Shown: positions 1-7,605 of the stretch, one piece after another
How positions within the stretch are numbered: the stretch's first letter is position 1
Layout of the letters: every line of letters starts with the position of its first letter
Source of the DNA: CAYMEV01 sp964389675 [NCBI: uncultured Candidatus Sumerlaeota bacterium]
GTDB taxonomy: Bacteria; CAYMEV01
Direction of reading: 5' to 3'
DNA: 8,595 nt
NCBI GenBank assembly: GCA_964389675.1
Contig: CAYMEV010000044.1
Span: 1-8,595 of the forward strand
Position numbers and translations under genes: made by a program
Notes under the pieces: generated by a model
Databases searched by the model: none
Seen by the model: the letters and a program-made list of their open reading frames with translations, nothing else
Told to the model about the DNA's origin: nothing

Positions 1-321
1 CAAGATAACTTAGGATTCAGGCTAAAAAATTTACAGAAAAATTTTGACATAACCATTTTTTCCCGGTATTCCAAAACCGTCTATAAATATTAATATTATC
101 TTATTTTTCATTTTATGGCTGTTTTAACCCTATAAAGTCCAGTATGATATTATGCTTTTATAAACAAAGATGGGTGTCCTGTCAAATTTAATCAGGGCTG
201 CAGTTCATTTTATTGGTTTTTTTCAGACTTTGGCGGAAATCTTATATTATTAATTATTATATTGATTAAAAAATAATTTATATTTAAGATTATGATGATT
301 ATACAGTAAGGAGTCAAATAA
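1..321. other. AT-rich gene-free leader region
   Basis: I see no convincing coding sequence in this stretch on either strand. It is markedly richer in A and T than the genes that follow, with long runs of A, T and TTA/ATT motifs from about 241 to 300. A TTGACA hexamer sits at 44-49, but the sequence 17 bases downstream (TATTCC, 67-72) is a poor -10 element and the first gene is 250 bases away. The best promoter candidate is the one next to the gene, listed separately. The tail of an upstream gene is not recognisable. Confidence 0.6.
262..290 (+). promoter_or_regulatory. Candidate sigma70-type promoter for the lipoprotein gene
   Basis: TTGATT at 262-267 and TAAGAT at 285-290 are separated by 17 bases, each matching four of six consensus positions. 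Transcription would begin near 297, giving a short leader that contains the ribosome binding site TAAGGAG at 307-313, eight bases before the ATG at 322. The surrounding DNA is so AT-rich that chance matches are common; TATGAT at 291-296 is a competing -10 without a well-spaced -35. Confidence 0.35.
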
Positions 322-936
322 ATGACAAGAGTAAATATTTTTGCAGTAATGATGGTAATATTAACAGCGCTTTTTCTATGCTGCAGTAAAGAGGAAGCAT
401 CAGGAGAAAAGAATGAGAATAATATACCGATTGAGGAAGAGGCACTGTACATTGACCTGGAAAATATTTCATTTAAGAGCATATCAGAAATTTTGCTTGA
501 GGCTATTAAAGCCTATGATACAGATGCAAGAATGGCAAGGATAGATATTACCATAAATATTGAAAGCAATTTAAAGGACCTTAAGGCGATAATGTTCAAT
601 GATGATACTCAGACCAGGTATGTTTGCAATATCGAGGAAAATAAGCTTATCGTTAAAGAGAACCCTGCGCTATTTCAGGCACCAATGATTTCAATGGAAG
701 ATATTATTATAGACTATGAAGAGCTTATGTCAAAAATTCCCGCTGACATTGAGGATGAATCAGTTCGCAATACAGTTAAAGATTTTGCCCTGGCAAGGAT
801 TGTATTCTTCAACAGGCAGGACAGACCTACATATATGACTAAATACGTTAATAAAAGCAATCAGAACCAAAGCATTGTTCTATATTTTGATTCAAAGAAC
901 GGAGAGCTTTACCACATAGAGAAACTCGGCTTCTAG
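322..936 (+). CDS. Putative lipoprotein of unknown function
   Basis: A 204-residue protein that I do not recognise as any named family. It starts with a short basic n-region (residues 1-3) and a hydrophobic stretch (about 4-19) running into C20-C21, then an acidic, Asn-rich linker (about 22-42). This is the shape of a lipoprotein signal peptide. The lipobox (LFLC20 or FLCC21) is not canonical, because position -1 is Leu or Cys rather than Ala, Gly or Ser; such relaxed lipoboxes are known in spirochaetes. The mature part looks like one small mixed alpha/beta domain, with a hydrophobic helix near 51-64 and alternating strands, ending in a Y-F-D-S-K-N-G-E-L-Y type strand reminiscent of small periplasmic beta domains, but no catalytic motif is visible. 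The start is supported by TAAGGAG eight bases upstream. It stands alone, with 276 bases before the next gene. Lipid anchoring is inferred and could instead be a plain signal peptide or membrane anchor. Confidence 0.75.
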   Translation: MTRVNIFAVMMVILTALFLCCSKEEASGEKNENNIPIEEEALYIDLENISFKSISEILLEAIKAYDTDARMARIDITINIESNLKDLKAIMFNDDTQTRYVCNIEENKLIVKENPALFQAPMISMEDIIIDYEELMSKIPADIEDESVRNTVKDFALARIVFFNRQDRPTYMTKYVNKSNQNQSIVLYFDSKNGELYHIEKLGF

Positions 937-963
937 CAAGACTTTCAGCAATTTTCATTCAGG

Positions 964-997
964 CAATGATTACACTTTAAAACTAAAATGATCATTG
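964..997. repeat. Short inverted repeat containing a 10-base palindrome
   Basis: CAATGAT at 964-970 is exactly complementary to ATCATTG at 991-997, with 20 bases between them. The right arm overlaps a perfect palindrome AATGATCATT at 987-996. No T-run follows, so it is a poor intrinsic terminator. It could be a dimeric protein-binding site or a weak RNA fold downstream of the lipoprotein gene. AT-rich DNA makes such repeats frequent by chance. Confidence 0.3.
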
Positions 998-1046
998 AGC
1001 AATTATCTGAACCTGAAAAAGAAAGCCAAAATATATCATACCAATT

Positions 1047-1074
1047 TTGAAATCGATAAATAAAATATTATAAA
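1047..1074 (+). promoter_or_regulatory. Candidate sigma70-type promoter for the VWA pair
   Basis: TTGAAA (1047-1052) and TATAAA (1069-1074) are spaced by 16 bases, each matching five of six consensus positions. It is the best hexamer pair in the gap and would give a leader of about 130 bases before the ATG at 1213. Nothing in the sequence indicates an operator. Confidence 0.4.
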
Positions 1075-1095
1075 ATGTTACTAAGCATCCATCTC

Positions 1096-1126
1096 TTGAA
1101 TTTATTCATTTGTCTTTTAATATAAA
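1096..1126 (+). promoter_or_regulatory. Second, weaker candidate promoter for the VWA pair
   Basis: TTGAAT (1096-1101) precedes TATAAA (1121-1126) by 19 bases, a long spacer for sigma70. The alternative -10 TAATAT (1118-1123) gives a 16-base spacer. Transcription would begin near 1132 and include the strong ribosome binding site at 1199-1204. It is an alternative or addition to the pair at 1047-1074. Confidence 0.25.
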
Positions 1127-1198
1127 TCCCCTTTAAAAAAACAAACTTAAATTCGATGTCAGTGTTTAATTTTATAAAGCTAAATGAAAACCTATATC

Positions 1199-1204
1199 AG
1201 GAGG
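1199..1204 (+). promoter_or_regulatory. Ribosome binding site that fixes the VWA protein start
   Basis: A full AGGAGG lies eight bases before the ATG at 1213. It decides the start against the in-frame ATG at 1156, which has no Shine-Dalgarno sequence and would put 19 mostly polar residues in front of an otherwise normal signal peptide. Confidence 0.85.
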
Positions 1205-1212
1205 AAAATAAA

Positions 1213-2361
1213 ATGTATAAAATAGGCACTGCATTTTTATTTTTTATATTATTAATTCCTGCACTCTTTTTTATATCTCTGGAAAGCAGCGGAAAAGTGA
1301 ATCAGCCTGCTGAGGGCAATCTGATACAGATAGCGCTTCTTCTGGATACCAGCAACAGTATGGATGGGCTTATAAATCAGGCTAAATCCCATTTATGGAG
1401 CATTATTAACGAGGCATCAAGCGCAAAGAAATTCGGTGAAAATGCAAGGATTGAAGTTGCATTATATGAATACGGCAATAATGGACTGCCTGCTGAAGAA
1501 GGATATATAAGGCAGGTTGTTCCCCTTACATCAGACCTTGATATTATTGCTGAAAAGCTGTTTGAGCTTAAAACATTCGGCGGTTATGAATACTGCGGCC
1601 AGGTAATAAAAAGAGCTGTGGATGACCTTCAATGGAATAGCGATAAAGGTATTCTGAAGCTTGTTTTTATTGCAGGAAATGAACCATTTAACCAGGCAGG
1701 AAGCCAGAACAGCGGTGATTATGCAGATTCCTGTTCAGCAGCCATCAGGAAGGGCATCATAATAAATACCATATTCTGCGGTGGCCATGCCGAAGGGATC
1801 AATACACACTGGAAACATGGTGCAGACCTTGCAGATGGCCAATATATCAACATTGACCAGGACAGAGTGGTCCGCTATATTGAAACACCTATGGATAAGG
1901 AAATTCTCAGGCTCAATGAAAAGCTTAACAGGACATATATCCCTTATGGGTCAGAAGGGAGGAATCGGAAAGAACTGCAGGAGGTACAGGACCTGAAAGC
2001 TGAGGAGATGAGCCAGGAAAGCATGATACAGAGGTCTGTCTCAAAATCAAAATCAGTTTATGATTCATCGAGCTGGGATCTTGTCGATGCACTGGAATCA
2101 GGGAAAATCAAAATTGAAGATCTTGAGAACGAGAAGCTTCCTGATGATATGAAGGGCATGGATACCAGGCAGAGATCTGAGCATATCGAGGCCATGAGAA
2201 GAGAAAGGGGTGAAGTACAGGCTAAGATAAGCCAATTAAATGATCAAAGGGAAAAGTATATTACAGAAAAGAAAAAGGAAGAAGCCGATGAAGATACTCT
2301 TGATTCAGCAGTGAGAAAACTGATAAGGCAGCAGGCAGAAAAAAAGAATTATAATTTTTAA
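1213..2361 (+). CDS. Exported VWA domain protein with charged C-terminal tail
   Basis: A 382-residue protein. Residues 1-22 form a hydrophobic export signal or membrane anchor. A von Willebrand factor A domain covers about 36-225. Its metal-ion-dependent adhesion site is only partly canonical: D45-T-S47-N-S49 is intact and a T-F-G-G stretch lies at 121-124, but the position where most VWA domains have a T-D-G loop reads A-G-N-E (154-157), so N156 replaces the last acidic residue. The C-terminal third (about 226-382) is rich in Lys, Glu, Arg and Gln, predicts long helices (especially 318-378) and includes S-S-W-D-L-V-D (286-292) and L-P-D-D-M-K-G-M (309-316). From memory, this tail recurs in VWA proteins of several diderm phyla, so it is probably a conserved family. 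VWA domains bind protein ligands through a metal ion; the partner is unknown. The gene lies 18 bases before the VIT-VWA gene, and the two are probably cotranscribed. Confidence 0.88.
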   Translation: MYKIGTAFLFFILLIPALFFISLESSGKVNQPAEGNLIQIALLLDTSNSMDGLINQAKSHLWSIINEASSAKKFGENARIEVALYEYGNNGLPAEEGYIRQVVPLTSDLDIIAEKLFELKTFGGYEYCGQVIKRAVDDLQWNSDKGILKLVFIAGNEPFNQAGSQNSGDYADSCSAAIRKGIIINTIFCGGHAEGINTHWKHGADLADGQYINIDQDRVVRYIETPMDKEILRLNEKLNRTYIPYGSEGRNRKELQEVQDLKAEEMSQESMIQRSVSKSKSVYDSSSWDLVDALESGKIKIEDLENEKLPDDMKGMDTRQRSEHIEAMRRERGEVQAKISQLNDQREKYITEKKKEEADEDTLDSAVRKLIRQQAEKKNYNF

Positions 2362-2379
2362 GGATAGGGGGAAAATAAA

Positions 2380-4566
2380 ATGAATTTAAGGTATTGGTCA
2401 GCCTTTTTTCTTGTACTTTTTTTAAGCGGCATTTTATATGCTGATGGTTTTGTTGTTGTCCATAATACTCCAAGGCCTTTTCCCCTGCAGGTAATATATC
2501 ACCATGTAACTGCTGAAATCAATGACAATATCGCAAAAACCAGGATTGAGCAGGTCTTTTATAATCCCTCAAGAATCCGGGCAGAAGGCACATATATGTT
2601 TCCTATACCCCCGGGGGCAGCGATCAGCGGATTTACGATGGATATTGACGGGAAAGTATTATCAGGTGAAATACTGGAGAGCAATAAGGCAAGAATGATA
2701 TACAATGATATAGTCAGGAGACAGCTGGATCCTGCATTGCTTGAGTATGTTGATCATGGGCTTTACAAAACTTCTGTATTCCCCATAAACCCGGGTGAGG
2801 AAAAGAGGATTACAATTGAATATGTAGAAACACTTGAAAGTGATTTTAACACATTTCAGTATTTCTACCCGTTAAGTACAGAGAAATTCTCCTCTTCAAT
2901 AATAAAGGATACCAGAGTAAAAATATCCATCAGGGACAAAAATGCAATAAAAACTGTGTTTTCAACAACACATGATGTTTCAGTCCATAAAAAGAGCAAA
3001 AACCATGTGGATATTTCCTACGAGGAATCCAATACAAGACCGGACAGGGACCTTATTCTGTATTACAGTACAGATCCGGGCGATGTTGGAATTTCACTTG
3101 CAACATACAGGGGAGTAGATAATGAGGATGGATTTTTCATGCTTGAGATATCCCCAGGAATGGATGATGATTCGGGAGAAGCTATTGTCAAGGATGTTGC
3201 CTTTATTATTGATACTTCAGGAAGTATGGCAGGCGATAAGATAATAAAGGCAAAACAGGCTTTGAGATTCTGCATAGATAACCTGAATAAGAATGACAGA
3301 TTTAATATTATCAGGTTTTCAACCGAGGCTGAAGGGCTTTTCAACGGCTTTGAAAGAACTGGTGAATCAGAGATCAGCAAAGCATTGAATTTTATTGAAA
3401 ATATGAAACCAATAGGCGGGACGAATATAGAAGAAAGCCTCAGTATGGGGTTAGACCTGATCGAACAGGATGACAGGCTTAAGATAGTTATCTTTATTAC
3501 TGACGGAAAACCCACTATTGGCGAAATGGATGAAAACAGCCTTATTGATATAATTAAGAGATCAAACATCAATAATACAAGGATATTTACCTTCGGCATA
3601 GGCTATGATATTAATACCCACCTGCTGGACAAGATCACCGAAATATCAAACGGCTACAGAAGCTATGTTACTCCTGAAGAAGATATTGAAATAAAGATAT
3701 CAAACTTTTTCCAGAAGATGCAGAACCCTGTCTTTGCTAACCTTGCCATTGAAATGAATGGAAATGTAAAGCTTTCCAAAATGTACCCTGCAAGGCTGCC
3801 GGACCTTTTTTCAGGTTCGTCTGTTGTAATATTCGGAAGATATAATGGTTACGGGGATGCAAGGCTTCTCCTGAGGGGAAATTACAGAAACAGAACAAAA
3901 ACCTTTGAATTTAAGGCAAAGTTTCCTGAAATAAGCATAAAGGATAAATATATAAGCCTGCTTTGGGCAAACAGAAGGGTTGGATTTCTGCTTGACAATA
4001 TCAGGCTTAATGGGGAATCAGAAGAATTAATTGAAGAGATAATATACCTGTCACGGAAATATGGGATCATAACTCCCTATACAAGCTATCTTATTCTGGA
4101 GGATGAGCTCGAAAACATCAGGACAGACAGGATCCACAGAGAACAGATGCTGGTTCCGGATGCTACAGCAGATATGCTAAACTATTCATATGATGAGTAT
4201 AATTATTCAGAAATCAGAAAGAAAGACGGCAAGGAAGCAGTCATGTCAAGCAGGTCTATACAGGAGATGTCAGATTCCTATAATATTTCACAGCAGAAAA
4301 ACCAGTATGATAAGCAGTCGTATTTTGATGAAACAGTATTTATCTCTGGAAGGACATTCTATAAATCCGGTAAATTCTGGATAGATTCATCTATCAGTGA
4401 AAAGAACAAGACTGATATTAGAAGGGTAGAGTTTGGAAGCAAGGCATATATGAAACTGCTTGACCTTGATGAGGAAATTGTGAGGATACTGTCTCTGGGC
4501 AGAAATATCAGATTTTTATATAAGGGATATATATGCGAAATATATGAAAAAACTGATAATGATTAG
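2380..4566 (+). CDS. Exported VIT and VWA domain protein
   Basis: A 728-residue secreted or envelope protein related to the inter-alpha-trypsin-inhibitor heavy-chain architecture. A signal peptide covers residues 1-21, with likely cleavage after L-Y-A21. A VIT domain follows at about 25-155, with the characteristic F-Y-N-P, Y-x-F-P-I-P-P-G and F-P-I-N-P-G-E-E segments. The VWA domain (about 270-445) has a complete metal site: D278-T-S280-G-S282, T348 in G-G-T-N, and D375 in I-T-D-G. Downstream, L-L-W-A-N-R-R (527-533) and Y-G-I-I-T-P-Y-T-S-Y (561-570) are hallmarks of the bacterial VIT-VWA family. A polar linker (about 580-650) leads to a small C-terminal domain beginning I-S-G-R-T-F-Y (655-661). 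No LPXTG-type sorting signal or second membrane helix is visible. A purine-rich TAGGGGG lies eight bases before the start. Adhesion or a scaffolding role is inferred from the domains; the ligand is unknown. Confidence 0.93.
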   Translation: MNLRYWSAFFLVLFLSGILYADGFVVVHNTPRPFPLQVIYHHVTAEINDNIAKTRIEQVFYNPSRIRAEGTYMFPIPPGAAISGFTMDIDGKVLSGEILESNKARMIYNDIVRRQLDPALLEYVDHGLYKTSVFPINPGEEKRITIEYVETLESDFNTFQYFYPLSTEKFSSSIIKDTRVKISIRDKNAIKTVFSTTHDVSVHKKSKNHVDISYEESNTRPDRDLILYYSTDPGDVGISLATYRGVDNEDGFFMLEISPGMDDDSGEAIVKDVAFIIDTSGSMAGDKIIKAKQALRFCIDNLNKNDRFNIIRFSTEAEGLFNGFERTGESEISKALNFIENMKPIGGTNIEESLSMGLDLIEQDDRLKIVIFITDGKPTIGEMDENSLIDIIKRSNINNTRIFTFGIGYDINTHLLDKITEISNGYRSYVTPEEDIEIKISNFFQKMQNPVFANLAIEMNGNVKLSKMYPARLPDLFSGSSVVIFGRYNGYGDARLLLRGNYRNRTKTFEFKAKFPEISIKDKYISLLWANRRVGFLLDNIRLNGESEELIEEIIYLSRKYGIITPYTSYLILEDELENIRTDRIHREQMLVPDATADMLNYSYDEYNYSEIRKKDGKEAVMSSRSIQEMSDSYNISQQKNQYDKQSYFDETVFISGRTFYKSGKFWIDSSISEKNKTDIRRVEFGSKAYMKLLDLDEEIVRILSLGRNIRFLYKGYICEIYEKTDND

Positions 4567-4598
4567 GCCTCAGCAATAGGTCATATTTCTTTATTATT

Positions 4599-4627
4599 TT
4601 GATTAAGCTGTTTTATTATGCTAAAAA
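4599..4627 (+). promoter_or_regulatory. Candidate promoter for the signalling cluster, possibly leaderless
   Basis: TTGATT (4599-4604) and TAAAAA (4622-4627) are spaced by 17 bases, each matching four of six consensus positions. Transcription would begin at about 4634, which is the ATG itself. This fits the absence of a ribosome binding site for the binding-protein gene. The match is weak, and read-through from the VIT-VWA gene is an equally simple explanation. Confidence 0.25.
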
Positions 4628-4633
4628 TTTGGT

Positions 4634-5653
4634 ATGAATCTGAATAGCAGGTTATTATTATTTCTTTTCATGTTTATCCTTGCAGGGACCTGCGCTTTTC
4701 TGGATACTTCAGTAGGCCTGTGCGAAGAAACAGGAAAAGAAACAACATATGTCAGTATTATACTGCAATGGTTTCCCCAGAGCCAGTTTGCGGGTTTTAT
4801 CGCTGCATATGAAATGGGATATTTTGATGATAATGGCCTGAAAGCAGAACTGGTTTTCTATGATAATACTGGAAGCATGCTGGATAAACTCGTTAAAAAT
4901 GAGATTCATTTTGTGACAGCATGGCTTTCCCAGGCAATTACCATCAAATCCAGGGGCAATGATATTGTAAACATATTTCAGCTTCTTAAAAAATCATCAC
5001 TGATGCTGGTTACCAAAGCTTCATATGGCATCAGGAAACCTGAAGATATCAGCAACAGGTGCTTAAGCGTGTGGGGCGGGGACTTCTCAATACAGCCCAA
5101 TGCTTTCTTTAACAAATATGGTATCAAGCCTGACCTTGTTTATCAGTCATACAGCATAGAACCGTTCCTTGCAGGTGCCTGTGAAGTGACATCCGCAATG
5201 TATTATAATGAATATAACAAGATCTATCAGGCAGGGTTTGATCATGACGAACTCGTTACCTTCATGTTCTCAGACTATGGCCTGAATTTTCCTGAAGACG
5301 GCATCTACTGTTCACGTGAATTCCTGATTAATAACAGGGATATTGCCTTAAGGTTTCTGGATGCTGTTGTAAAGGGCTGGGAGTATGCCTTTGAAAACCC
5401 TGATACAACAATCAATTATATCATGGAGTACAGCCGCGCCTATAACCTTAAAACAAACAGGGCACATCAGGAATGGATGCTGAATCATATAAAAGAAGCA
5501 TTCCTGTATAATACCGGAAATGATACTTTAAGATGGGGCTATCTGAGCAGGGAAGAGTATGAAAATGTTGCAGAAATACTGCTTCAGCAGGGCATTATTG
5601 ATAATGTGCCTGATTTTCAGGAATTCTATATAGATTTGAGAAATGAGAAATAA
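4634..5653 (+). CDS. NMT1/THI5-type substrate-binding protein, probable sensor partner
   Basis: A 339-residue protein with a signal peptide (basic/polar 1-6, hydrophobic 7-22). The mature part is a type II periplasmic binding fold of the NMT1/THI5 (ThiY/SsuA-like) family. The diagnostic stretch is I-L-Q-W-F-P-Q-S-Q-F-A-G-F (43-55), followed by A-A-Y-E-M-G-Y-F (57-64), the usual entry to the ligand cleft. Relatives bind pyrimidine precursors of thiamine, riboflavin-type compounds or sulfonates; the ligand here cannot be read from sequence. The Cys-rich motif of eukaryotic Thi5 synthases is absent, so HMP synthesis is unlikely. There are no ABC permease or ATPase genes and no thiamine genes nearby. 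Instead the gene overlaps the next one, a receptor phosphatase, by 11 bases, which suggests a role in signal input. The start lacks a ribosome binding site, but an in-frame TAA at 4622 leaves no upstream alternative, and the next Met (residue 13) would cut into the signal peptide. Confidence 0.87.
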   Translation: MNLNSRLLLFLFMFILAGTCAFLDTSVGLCEETGKETTYVSIILQWFPQSQFAGFIAAYEMGYFDDNGLKAELVFYDNTGSMLDKLVKNEIHFVTAWLSQAITIKSRGNDIVNIFQLLKKSSLMLVTKASYGIRKPEDISNRCLSVWGGDFSIQPNAFFNKYGIKPDLVYQSYSIEPFLAGACEVTSAMYYNEYNKIYQAGFDHDELVTFMFSDYGLNFPEDGIYCSREFLINNRDIALRFLDAVVKGWEYAFENPDTTINYIMEYSRAYNLKTNRAHQEWMLNHIKEAFLYNTGNDTLRWGYLSREEYENVAEILLQQGIIDNVPDFQEFYIDLRNEK

Positions 5654-7583
5654 AGCAAAATCAAAATTCAGATTGAAATGCCCCATCAGGAAAAAACTGG
5701 TCCTGTACATAACCATTCCTCTAATAATAATTTATGGGATTGTATTATTTCTCAGTTATGATTATGGGAAAGAGAATGCTCTTCAGAGAACCAGGGATTA
5801 TCTGACTGAACTGACAGCCCACAATGCATCTGAGCTGAACAATCTGTTTTATTCGGTATCCTGCGAAGCTGCCGCCATAGCTGATTCTATCAAAGCTATC
5901 GGTGATATAAGTGACAGAGAGCTTGCTGACCTGGTATGCCACAAAGTAGATAATAATAAAAATATATACGGAATGGCAATTGCATACGAACCAGACCAAA
6001 AAAAAAGCGAAACGGGTGCTGAATTATATGCACCTTATTTCTATAAATCAGGTAAAGAAATAGAATCGGTTGATCTTGCAGATAAGTATTATTACCCCAC
6101 TCTGGACTGGTATCTGATCCCCGCCCTGCTCAAAGAGCCCTATTGGACTGAGCCTTATTTTGATGAGGGAGGCGGGGATGAGCTGATGGTAACATGCTCT
6201 CATCCTGTAATATCAGATGGGAGACTTAAGGCTGTTGCCACAGCAGACCTTTCTCTGCACGACCTGAGCAGAAGGATGTCAGATGTTCATATTATGGCAG
6301 GATATACATTTATAATTTCAAGAACTGGCAGCTTTGTATATCATCCAATCGAGGATTATATTATGAGAGAGACAATATTCAGCCTGTCCCAGTACTATGA
6401 CCTTCCTTATTTAAGGGAAATTGGCAGGGATATGATAAAAGGGGGAACAGGGGTTAAGGAATATCTTGATTTTGATACAGGTGAGAAGAAATGGCTTGTA
6501 TATACACCAATCAAAGATTGTAAATGGAGCTTTGCTGCAGTCATTCCCGAAGCACAGATTTTATCTGCCGTACGAAAGTCAATGATCTATCAGAGCATTA
6601 TAATGCTGGCTGGCCTGCTGCTGATTATTGTGATTATAATCTGGGTATCATACGGCATAACAAGACCCATAAGCAGACTAACCGAGTATGCTGAATATGT
6701 TGCAGAAGGAAATCTTGACAAAGAAATAGAAGAGATAAAGGGCTCTGATGAAATAAGCGAGTTAAGCCATATTTTTAATAAAATGACCAGAGACCTTAAA
6801 ATTCATATTGCCAGGCTTATGAATGCAACCAAGGAGAAAGAGGCAGCTGACAGTGAACTGAGGATTGCAAGGCAGATACAGGAAAGCCTTCTTCCGAGAA
6901 TATTCCCCCCATTTCCCGAAATGAAGGAATTTGACCTGTATGCTGCAAATATTCCAGCCAAAGAGGTTGCGGGGGATTTCTATGATTTTTTCTTCATAGA
7001 TAAAAAAAGACTGGCTCTGATTATTGCTGATGTTTCAGGCAAAGGCATTTCTGCAGGATTGTATATGGTAATTGCAAGAACCCTGACAAAAATGCTATGC
7101 CAGAGGGAAAACAGCACTCCTGCCATGGTATTGAACGAAGCAAACAGGATCCTGTGCCAGGATAATGATTCATGCATGTTTATTACTCTCTTTCTGGGAT
7201 ATTATGATATATATACGGGTGAATTGTCCTATTCAAATGCAGGGCATAAAGGAAGCAGCATACTCACATCAGAGGGGAGCATTAAGGAGCTTCAAAGCCT
7301 CGGGAACATGGCAATGGGGATCTCTGATACTGAAGCATATCGTGAAAGATCAGCCATATTGAAAAACGATGACAGGCTTATATTATTTACTGATGGTGTA
7401 ACAGAAGCTACATCGTCGTCAAATGAGCTTTATGGCGAGGAAAGATTCTATTCTGTAATCAAAAATTCTGCTGAATTTTCACTAAAGGATATTACAGGAA
7501 AGGTCTGCAATGACCTTTTATTATTCCAGGGAAACAGCCAGTTTGATGATATTACCCTTTTATTGCTAAAGAGGATAAAATAG
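5643..7583 (+). CDS. Membrane Cache-HAMP-PP2C serine phosphatase (SpoIIE/RsbU type)
   Basis: A 646-residue receptor phosphatase. Membrane helix 1 lies at about 18-38. An extracytoplasmic dCache_1 sensor (about 40-310) contains D-W-Y (155-157), W-T-E-P-Y-F-D-E-G-G-G (168-178) and A-T-A-D-L-S-L (199-205). Helix 2 is at about 315-337, then a HAMP linker (about 338-390, R-P-I-S-R-L at 341-346), a helical connector with A-R-Q-I-Q-E-S-L-L-P (409-418), and a PP2C/SpoIIE catalytic domain to the C-terminus. The expected metal-binding acidic motifs are all present: G-D445-F-Y-D448, A-D463-V-S-G-K-G, T-D584-G-V-T-E and D635-D636-I-T, so the enzyme should be active. In the family, such enzymes dephosphorylate a phosphoserine on a STAS antagonist, and a STAS gene lies two genes downstream. 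The start overlaps the binding-protein gene by 11 bases with only a weak GAG (5638-5640) before it, suggesting translational coupling. Confidence 0.93.
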   Translation: MRNKAKSKFRLKCPIRKKLVLYITIPLIIIYGIVLFLSYDYGKENALQRTRDYLTELTAHNASELNNLFYSVSCEAAAIADSIKAIGDISDRELADLVCHKVDNNKNIYGMAIAYEPDQKKSETGAELYAPYFYKSGKEIESVDLADKYYYPTLDWYLIPALLKEPYWTEPYFDEGGGDELMVTCSHPVISDGRLKAVATADLSLHDLSRRMSDVHIMAGYTFIISRTGSFVYHPIEDYIMRETIFSLSQYYDLPYLREIGRDMIKGGTGVKEYLDFDTGEKKWLVYTPIKDCKWSFAAVIPEAQILSAVRKSMIYQSIIMLAGLLLIIVIIIWVSYGITRPISRLTEYAEYVAEGNLDKEIEEIKGSDEISELSHIFNKMTRDLKIHIARLMNATKEKEAADSELRIARQIQESLLPRIFPPFPEMKEFDLYAANIPAKEVAGDFYDFFFIDKKRLALIIADVSGKGISAGLYMVIARTLTKMLCQRENSTPAMVLNEANRILCQDNDSCMFITLFLGYYDIYTGELSYSNAGHKGSSILTSEGSIKELQSLGNMAMGISDTEAYRERSAILKNDDRLILFTDGVTEATSSSNELYGEERFYSVIKNSAEFSLKDITGKVCNDLLLFQGNSQFDDITLLLLKRIK

Positions 7584-7605
7584 ATATGTATAGCAGGCAG
7601 GCATT

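Larger units (their letters stand above)
937..1198. other. Gene-free intergenic region with candidate promoters
   Basis: No coding sequence is supported here. The stretch separates the putative lipoprotein gene from the VWA pair and is long enough to hold both a transcript end and a new promoter. It contains an inverted repeat with an embedded 10-base palindrome (964-997) and two promoter-like hexamer pairs (1047-1074 and 1096-1126). An ATG at 1156 is in frame with the VWA gene, but it has no ribosome binding site and I treat it as untranslated. Confidence 0.55.

Noticed and set aside
44-72. TTGACA with a downstream TATTCC as a promoter
   Set aside because: The -10 match is only three of six, and the nearest gene begins 250 bases later with a better-placed candidate promoter.
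210-482. 90-codon minus-strand frame across the start of the lipoprotein gene
   Set aside because: Its product is Ile/Asn/Ser-rich low-complexity translated from AT-rich DNA, and it overlaps a gene with a good ribosome binding site on the other strand.
1156-1212. Upstream ATG that would extend the VWA protein by 19 residues
   Set aside because: No ribosome binding site precedes it, whereas AGGAGG stands eight bases before the ATG at 1213, which also gives a normal signal peptide.
3063-3599. 178-codon open frame on the minus strand inside the VIT-VWA gene
   Set aside because: It lies opposite the well-supported VWA domain, has no domain features and a Ser/Ile/Leu-rich composition typical of antisense frames.
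4634-5653. Thiamine-precursor ABC uptake component or HMP synthase
   Set aside because: There are no permease, ATPase or thiamine genes nearby, no recognisable TPP riboswitch in the 67-base gap, and no Thi5-type Cys-rich motif. Ligand identity is left open.
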